A stretch of 64,000 nucleotides of DNA from Armigeres subalbatus (Eukaryota > Arthropoda > Insecta > Diptera > Culicidae), in the NCBI RefSeq assembly GCF_024139115.2, contig NC_085139.1:11193533-11257532 (forward strand), in the 5' to 3' direction. Under the pieces are notes generated by a model. That model saw only the letters and a program-made list of their open reading frames with translations. It was not told the DNA's origin and made no database searches. The position numbers and the translations under genes are program-made. Positions 57,506 through 64,000 of this stretch are shown piece after piece (the stretch's first letter is position 1; the number at the start of each line of letters is the position of its first letter).

Positions 57506-59285
57506 CTTATTGATGATAGTATTTAAGAAAAATTCTATTATTAAAATTATCAGACTTGGGCAAAAATGTGCTACTCTGGGAACTGTCCGATTTCCATCTC
57601 ATTGAACATATATTCATCCTATCGCCAAACAAAGAAAAACAGCACCAATTTCGTTGCTTCTTATTCCATGCACGCTTACTGCTGAAAAATCAAAATAACT
57701 ACGTGATGAACTTATAAAATAATAAACTCAAATTAACATTAAAAAATGAAGAAAATCATTTATATGTGGCTTCAAACTCCAGTAAATACGGAGAATTTTT
57801 GAATCTTGAATGGATATCAGGCCCATTGCTGATTATGCATCATTTAAATGCTAATAATGTCTTCTGTGAATGAATGAAAGTCATTATTTTAATCAATTTT
57901 CATCAGTGTAGTAGAATTTTTTCTTTTTTTGAATCAGAACTGTTATAGATTAACCCTGTTTGAATGTACGTATGGTTTAGTACCAACCTCAAGTTAACAT
58001 ATAGTCAGTCATATGTCATGATTCGTTCCCATCCTGGGATGATATCGATTTTGAAACCAATGACTTTTCGCTGGATGAACAGACCAAATCTCTCTGGACT
58101 AATTTTATTCTTCTTCATTCACCACCGCTGCCATCGCAGCCGCAGCCTATCACGGCCTTTAGCGTGAGCTCCGACACCACTGCGTCCGACCACTATCAAG
58201 CATAGAACGACGAAAAAATCCGTCCTCTTTTTCGGGCATACTCGCAGTAGCTCTACCACTGCACTGGCGACTGCATGCGCTGTGTCGTAAGCACACAAAC
58301 GAACGAGAAAAAAATGGCCAACAAAAGCACGTCAGTACTGTCTGAAACTTAAATGACTCGCTCGCACACGGGAGGCACAGCTTCTTTATACAAAAAGAAA
58401 ATCTTGCGGTGGGCGACACGTGGCAATGCATTTTGATTCCGTGTTAGGAATTCACGAGATTGATTATATATAAAATTTGTATTGTCCTTGACAAGAATTG
58501 AAATTTTCAATAGCTTATCGTTAAAAATCTTAAGTTTTAATAAAATTGGAAAATTGCTGGAGAGTGTCCGAGGCGATTGAAATATAAATCTTAAAATCCA
58601 TCGAAAGATAAAGACGCTAGTAACGTTCGAAATCTTCCTTCAGCGTAACGCTCTCGATTTCCAAAATTAAATGACACCCAGTATAGTAAAGAAAGACGTA
58701 AGTCCTACGTCAAAAATCCGTGGTAAAACCTACTATTTTAGAGCTCGCTCTGCTTTCAAAATTACAATGGAATTCCAGTATATGGTTTCAGAGAAATTCA
58801 CCACTGTTTCAGTTCATGTGACAACATTCCGCATGGGCCACAGTTGATTTTTACTGCGCGCATGGTAAAATCAAACGGGTTTGTTATCTGCTGAAAATCG
58901 TCGGAGCACATTATTAAAATAACCCTCGGAATGGTAGTTTCGACTGCAATATTTTTTTTGCGTGCAGTGTTGTCCAGTGTGGGGATTCCTTGAAAGAGTG
59001 AAATGATCATGGAAGCAATAAATCTAAACATAAGCACATTCACCGAAGCAGACCCTCTCCACCCTCCGAAGTGTTATGTAATTTGTACTGGGTCCTAAAT
59101 ACTGATAAAACCACTCCTAAAAGTTGTCCCAACCATTACTATGTGTACAACGAATGTGCATTGTATTAAAGATATCACATTTTTAATATTTGCGAGTTCA
59201 TTGAGGACAAACCTCCGGAATCAAAACTAAATGCACTCACGTTTTCAGAGCACCTCCTTCAAAACGGCCATGCTCAACTATCTTT
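57506..59285. other. Spacer with one possible promoter-like patch
   Basis: Mostly AT-rich. A GC-richer patch at 58100-58440 reads on the minus strand as TATAAAG, then TCATTT (an initiator match) about 35 bases later, then a 26-codon frame from MPEKEDGFF. This may be a promoter and 5' untranslated region but nothing downstream confirms it. Confidence 0.3.
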
Positions 59286-59659
59286 TGCCTTTCTCGTACA
59301 ACAAGTTGTACCGAAGGCTATTATTTCACTCCGCAAACGAACTTTTTATAGAAGCCTCTGAGACCCTTATTATTATATACCAATCGACTCAGCTCGACAG
59401 GCTGAGCACATATCTTCTGTCCGTGTATGTATGTGTGTATGTGTGTGTGTATGTGTGTCACAAAGCTATAAAAACATTAGACAACTTTTCATAGTAATCG
59501 TTAACCGATTTTCTCGCAACAAGTTTCATTCTGGGGGACAAAGCCTTGTTGATCACTATTGAATTTTATAACGATCGTCATTGCGTTTAAATTGATGAAA
59601 ATGGTATCGGACCATTAACCCCATATAAGGTTGGTGTCTTAACTAAATCGAGAAAGGCA
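59286..59659 (+). mobile_element. Dispersed repeat with TGCCTTTCTCG inverted ends
   Basis: About 374 bp start TGCCTTTCTCGTACAACAAG and end CGAGAAAGGCA, an exact 11-bp inverted repeat. A (GT/TATG)-rich microsatellite sits at 59425-59460. It has no coding capacity. Confidence 0.5.
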
Positions 59660-62538
59660 CCAACCAGAGTGGATTAATCTTTTTATTATTCCAGATTAGG
59701 AATAAAAAAGGCAAAAATGATAAATGAGTTTTGGATTCGGAGGATTGTCCTTAAGTAAATTACCCGGGCAAGTGAAAAAACGGGGTAAGTGGGTCCGACT
59801 GCAGATGAATCGACGATCGTTTTAATGGTAGCAATATTCTGGAAGATGCAGCAAAGTATAAACGAATTCATCCGACACAAAAATTTGAATCAAAACCATT
59901 CAAGGCGCCATACTATTGCTAATGTTTGAACATGAATTTAAACTAGCAAAATCTATTACTTTTATTTTAATTCAATGGATTTCCAACTAAATAGTCGTTT
60001 CTAAATTTATAATTGGAAAGTGAATATTTGAGCAATTAAAAATTGTATTGACATCGAAAACGATTTAAAATTATAATTAAATACAAAATCTGCAATTTTC
60101 ATTTAGCCTTTGATTTTAAACAAACATGTGAGCAAGTGGGACATATTTAAACAACATTTTTGATAAAGCTGTTTAATTGTTTTTAGATGGTTGTCTAGTG
60201 AAAAATAAATTCGTCATTCATATATCATATGAATCTGAATCAGATTCAGTTTTATTTCGTTGTGAAAATGTATTGTACAGTTAATTCAAATGTATTTCAC
60301 ATTCTGAAAATTATCTCCCGCATGAAGAAGAGCAATGGCATATGCGATATTCTTCTTCCATTGCATATAAACTATTTATTCTACAATAGGTCAACATAAT
60401 TTGTCTTGTTGTTTCAACCTTCGCATCAGATTTTCAGATAAAGTGCTTAACACATAAATCGGCTATCTTGTTCTTACAAATTATAAAGACTTCGCAACAT
60501 CTGAAAAAAAACGTTTCTTCTAGTACTGATTTATGTAATAAATTTGTGTTCTAAAAGAGAAATATATATTCATACGAAAAGTGAATAAAGATTTGCATAT
60601 TCTTGCTATCTAAAACACAAAAGTAAGCCAATGGAAAACAAGACAACAGCCAAATAAACAGTAAATCGGATGTTGTCTTGTTTTCATATATGCTAACATT
60701 ATAATGCCTTTCTTGTTGCAAAAATAAAGTCCGACATGCAACCAATCTGCATCCATGATCTGAATTTACCAATCGAGAAGTGTACGGTTTGTACACTGTA
60801 CTAATTTGGCCAACCCTGAAAAGTCATATTTTCCCAAAAATATCGAACAGTTTCAACAGTGAAGAAGCATGAGGGATATATCTCGATTAGAGTTAATAAA
60901 ACCCACGAAAACTGCTTTATTTTTGGAGTTATGCAAGAAACTGGCTAAATTAGGAACATGGCCAAACTGGTACCACAGACAAACAGACATAACACACTGA
61001 ACATTTACTTATTAAATTCATCGTCGTTCAAACACAACGCATCTGTTGATTTCAGTTAGTTGGTAGTCACGAACCAGATGGCGTAGTGAGTAAACGTCAA
61101 ACTCGAGCAAAAACGATGCGCGCGCCACGGTGATCGATTTGCCAACTAATGATTTGAATTATGAGCAAATCAGTGAACGATAGAGATTGGTTGAGTGTTA
61201 TGTCTGTTTCTCAGAAGATTTATCAGTTCTATCTTAGTTTCGTTCGACAGTAGAAAACAGAATGGGTCCCTTGCCCCGTTTGAAGGGGTAAGTGGGTCCT
61301 AAGAAATTATTTCTTGCACTCCAATATTTTTGTTATTGAATAAATGGCTTCCCACACTTCCAATGAAAGCATATATAATGATGCATCCGTGGTTAATGTT
61401 CTGAAATAACCTTTCTAAGTATGCGTTAACAATTTTGCTGAACTAGTGTTTTTGGTCCACTTGCAGGCCTTATCAAGTAAAATTATTTAACGATTGGATA
61501 ATGATTATGTCTACGATATCCCATATTTGATTCTCCTCGTATTTAAATCCCAAGCCTTTGATACAGCAACCGATATATTCAACCTATCAAACCACGTAAG
61601 CGTTACCTGCGATAAACACGCATTAACTGCCAATTTGGGGCTCGTGCATTCGTTGTTAGTATGCTTCAGACTGTCTTTCGTCGTCTAATTTACGCATGTG
61701 TTTTCGATTCTAGATCTTGGTAAAAAAATCGATTTATTCACCTTATAGTGTAGCTGTGAAATGGTAAAACCTTGCCGTCATTTGTGTGAAACAAAAATTC
61801 TTTGAAGTATCATAAAATTGAATCCTAATCTTTACATGTGCAAGTAGCTCAATGATTAAATCAACATTTTTTGGATTTTTATTCAAAATATTTGATTTAA
61901 TTCGAAATTTGTATAAATATAATTTGTAAAATTGAAAAATAATGAAAATCAATTCCAAATATTTCTCAATTCTTGTTGGTTAAATAAAAAGACCGTTGTT
62001 TTGGATTGCGGAGCATTGCTTCTAGAAACGTATTTTCAAATAGAAGTCGCAACCTTTCAACTTCCAACTTGTGGCATACGTGATCGGACGGCAAAAGGCA
62101 AATAACCGATGTCTGAAAAAAATTGTTTGCCCGAAAAGTGATATTGATGTAATCCCCTCGTTATCTCGTTGTTCTTCTATTTCGGTGCTATTTTGTTTCA
62201 TTGCACTTGATTCTTTCGATCCAGCCCAGTCACCACGCAGACCAAGCTGAATCAAATGTTAACCAGCTGGGTGCTGGACGGTTTTTGAAGCTTGGGAAAA
62301 GGACACGAAGACGCAGCGTGAATGGCGTCGATGGTGCAGCGAAGAATGTGCCAATAAAGAAGAATAAATTAGGTGGGTGAGACTGTAAGCGAAGCGAGTC
62401 AGCGTAGCGCAACGCGTAGCCCATGTTTTCGTTTCAGTTGAACTTAGATCGTTGTTTGGAATCGATCGAAATACTTATCGGTGAAAGAGAGTGGCAAACT
62501 GGTTCTGACTGCGTTTGGTTGGATTGCAGATGGGGGCC
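59660..62538. other. AT-rich spacer; GST copy 2 upstream region at its end
   Basis: GGGGTAAGTGGGTCC occurs at 59785 and 61288 in the same orientation, with a partial inverse (GGGTCCCTTGCCCC) at 61264, which suggests an old repeat of about 1.5 kb. From 62200 GC content rises. The last 300 bases are the likely 5' flank of the GST and contain an acceptor-like TTTTCGTTTCAG ending at 62438. Confidence 0.35.
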
Positions 62539-63137
62539 ATGGTTGTACTATTCGCCAGCATCGGCACCGTGTAGACCGTCAAATGACGGCCCTTGCCATC
62601 GGAGTTCCGTTGAACCTGAAGGAGATCCGTTTGATGGATGGCAAGGCTAGTCACAGCCGGATTATTGTCGTATGCAGCACAGTATTCCAACACTGAAGGA
62701 TAAGAGTTTGATTCTGTGGAGAGTAGAGCGATTCAGATCTATTTGGTCGAACAGTATGGAAAGGATGACAGCTTGTCCGAGGATCCGGCCAAGCGTGCCA
62801 AGTCAACGAAAGAATGTTTTTCGACGCGTGTATTTTGTACCACAGATTTACGGATATTACCACGAGCAAGTGTATGGAGGACTGGAGGAGATGACAAAAT
62901 GGCAACACTGGAAGATGCGGTGAGAACTGGATTTGTTTTGGAAGGACAACCCTACTGACGGGGCAGGCCATGACGATTGTGGATTTGAGTATGCTGCAGC
63001 GGTTGCTACGATGGACTGCCTCGGTTTCGAGCTGAAGCCTTATCACAATGTAGCCGAATGTGCAAACACATGAAGGTGTGGCTCCTGGGTCCAAATTCAA
63101 CGAAGCGGGTGCACTGGATTTCGCAACTTTTAAATGA
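62539..63137 (+). pseudogene. Glutathione S-transferase, Delta class, copy 2 (frameshifted, intronless)
   Basis: A second Delta GST, plus strand, starting at ATG 62539 in a good context (GCCATGG). Read across frames it shows YYSPASAPCR with the catalytic Ser, QMTALAIGVPLNLKEI, QHSIPTLKD, an SRAIQIYLVEQYGKDDSL block, DPAKRAK, YYHEQVYGG, LEDAVRTGFVLEGQPY, GQAMTIVDLSML (the helix-6 N-capping region) and KFNEAGALDFATFK before TGA at 63135-63137. The conceptual length is about 200 residues, normal for the class. No intron is present where copy 1 has one. Frame breaks again fall mainly in short runs: TGGGAG to TGGAG at exactly the same codon as copy 1, AAGGTC to AAGTC, CC to C before the GQAMT block, and GG to G in two later places. 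No substitution stop was seen in the conceptual frame, so this may be an intact gene with consensus errors. Confidence 0.85.
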
Positions 63138-63580
63138 TATTCTAGGACGGAGCTTTGTACGTTAGATTTGTTTTATGTCATTAAACATAGATTTTACACG
63201 TAATCTTTGTCACTGGTTACTTCGATTGCACTTCGAACGCACTCGTTTCTCACTTTACTCGCATCATCCTTATTCTAAGCACGAATCAACAATTTTAAAA
63301 CTTACCTAAGTTAAAACAGTATTGCTCTGGCTTGACAACAATTTTGCTAGTTTGTTTGCTTTTCAAAATTTTTGGTTTGTCCTATCGGCTATTCTGTACA
63401 GCTGGCTGTGGCGAGGGTGGCAACGGTGAAAGCTCTCCCTGCGAGGGAGCGTTCCCTCTCGTCATAGACTTGTGTTGGACGTCAGCGAGTCTGAGCGAAT
63501 CCTCGTAACTATCACTAAAACGAAATACACAAATTTCAATGAACTACAATTTAGTTTCCATTTTATAAAATGGGAATTAC
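63138..63580. other. GST 3' flank, and intron side of the following exon
   Basis: Contains ATTAAA at 63181, possibly a poly(A) signal about 45 bases after the stop. The rest is unassigned; on the minus strand it is the intron after the donor at 63580. Confidence 0.3.
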
Positions 63581-63839
63581 CTGTTATTCTCCTCGTTGAC
63601 TGGTGGTACCACCGCCGTCGACTCGGTACTGATGTTCGTCACGAACTGACGGTGGAAGTTCGGATGGAAAATGGAACTCTTCAGATCCGTCCGGTTGATC
63701 ACCGGTTGGATGTCGACCGAGTTATAGGACGCCCAGCGCCGGGTTGTTATTGTTGTTGGTGTTCCCAAGGGTGGACGATGGATTCCCGTTGTGCGGACGT
63801 CTTGCGATCCGCCAACGATGCCGCCGCCTCCGCCACCCC
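63581..63839 (-). CDS. Internal exon of an unrecognised minus-strand gene
   Basis: The minus strand encodes a Gly run and IVGGSQDVRTTGIHRPPLG, then RRWASYNSVDIQPVINRTDL and KSSIFHPNFHRQFVTNISTE, then STAVVPPVNEENN. It ends AACAG|GTAATT, with the donor at 63580. Codons end in G or C. The start is uncertain: an acceptor at CCTTGAG|GG (first exon base 63839) keeps the frame open, while the stronger pyrimidine tract with TCTCAG (first base 63864) would put a TGA in frame. In another frame, PLPNLEGVAEAAASLADRK also looks coding, so an indel near the CAACAACAA run is possible. Two N-x-S/T sites (NRT, NIS) would suit a secreted or extracellular domain. The family is unknown. Confidence 0.5.
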
Positions 63840-64000
63840 CTCAAGGTTTGGCAGTGGGATCAAACTGAGACGAAATCGGTTGTGGACGGTTCGAAGCCAG
63901 CAGTAATAGCGAGAGAGGAGGATTTCGCGGAGATGAATTATTTCAATGTCATAGCTTGTTACTCGAGGAATATTACTTATGAAACGATTTGGCCCACGAT

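Overview
The window reads as repeat-dominated euchromatin of a culicine mosquito, most likely Aedes or a close relative. This is inferred from Delta-class glutathione S-transferase (GST) sequences, short spliced introns (51-107 bp), GC-rich third codon positions in the few exons against AT-rich flanks, and a dense mix of insect-type RTE-, R1-, Jockey-, Ty3/gypsy- and BEL/Pao-like elements, hAT and short terminal-inverted-repeat (TIR) elements, and a tRNA-derived SINE. I saw no rRNA gene, no functional tRNA gene and no CRISPR array. Species was not tested by any search.

Layout. 1-0.96 kb: 3' end of an RTE-like LINE. 1.39-1.59 kb: a TIR mini-element. 5.9-6.4 kb: BEL/Pao integrase remnant. 6.4-11.3 kb: a 23-bp minisatellite whose unit is a small hairpin. 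11.7-12.2 kb: a ~50-bp minisatellite. 13.19-13.49 kb: probable promoter plus a signal-peptide first exon. 15.2-18.8 kb: a 9-bp satellite, then a purine-rich tract to 19.56 kb. 19.57-27.1 kb: a minus-strand Ty3/gypsy element split by a large inverted satellite. 27.5-30.9 kb: pyrimidine tract, degenerate repeats and a TIR element. 31.45-32.73 kb: exons of an unrecognised minus-strand gene. 34.2 kb: Jockey-like fragment. 35.7-36.3 kb: a diverged second locus of the 23-bp repeat. 36.4-40.4 kb: an RTE-like LINE sitting inside a 9-bp satellite. 42.45-43.12 kb: GST Delta copy 1 (minus). 44.3-53.2 kb: R1-like LINE sequence interrupted by two exons of an unrecognised gene, an hAT element, a second TIR mini-element and a 1.6-kb TIR element. 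53.5-56.3 kb: a Jockey-like LINE inside the ~50-bp minisatellite. 56.6-57.5 kb: SINE and a ~95-bp triplication. 59.3-59.7 kb: TIR repeat. 62.54-63.14 kb: GST Delta copy 2 (plus). 63.58-63.84 kb: a minus-strand exon.

How the parts relate. The host-like content is small: two GST Delta copies and four exon groups that are not obviously from one gene. Most of the rest is nested insertion: LINEs landing inside tandem repeats, DNA elements landing inside LINEs, and a palindromic satellite landing inside a retroelement. Nearly all frameshifts in both GST copies fall in short homopolymers. They may therefore be consensus errors in the assembly rather than true decay, and this should temper every 'pseudogene' call here.

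No previously undescribed functional system is demonstrated. The strongest structural novelties are the ~4.6-kb inverted satellite, the hairpin minisatellite with two loci, and the LINE flanked on both sides by one 9-bp satellite.
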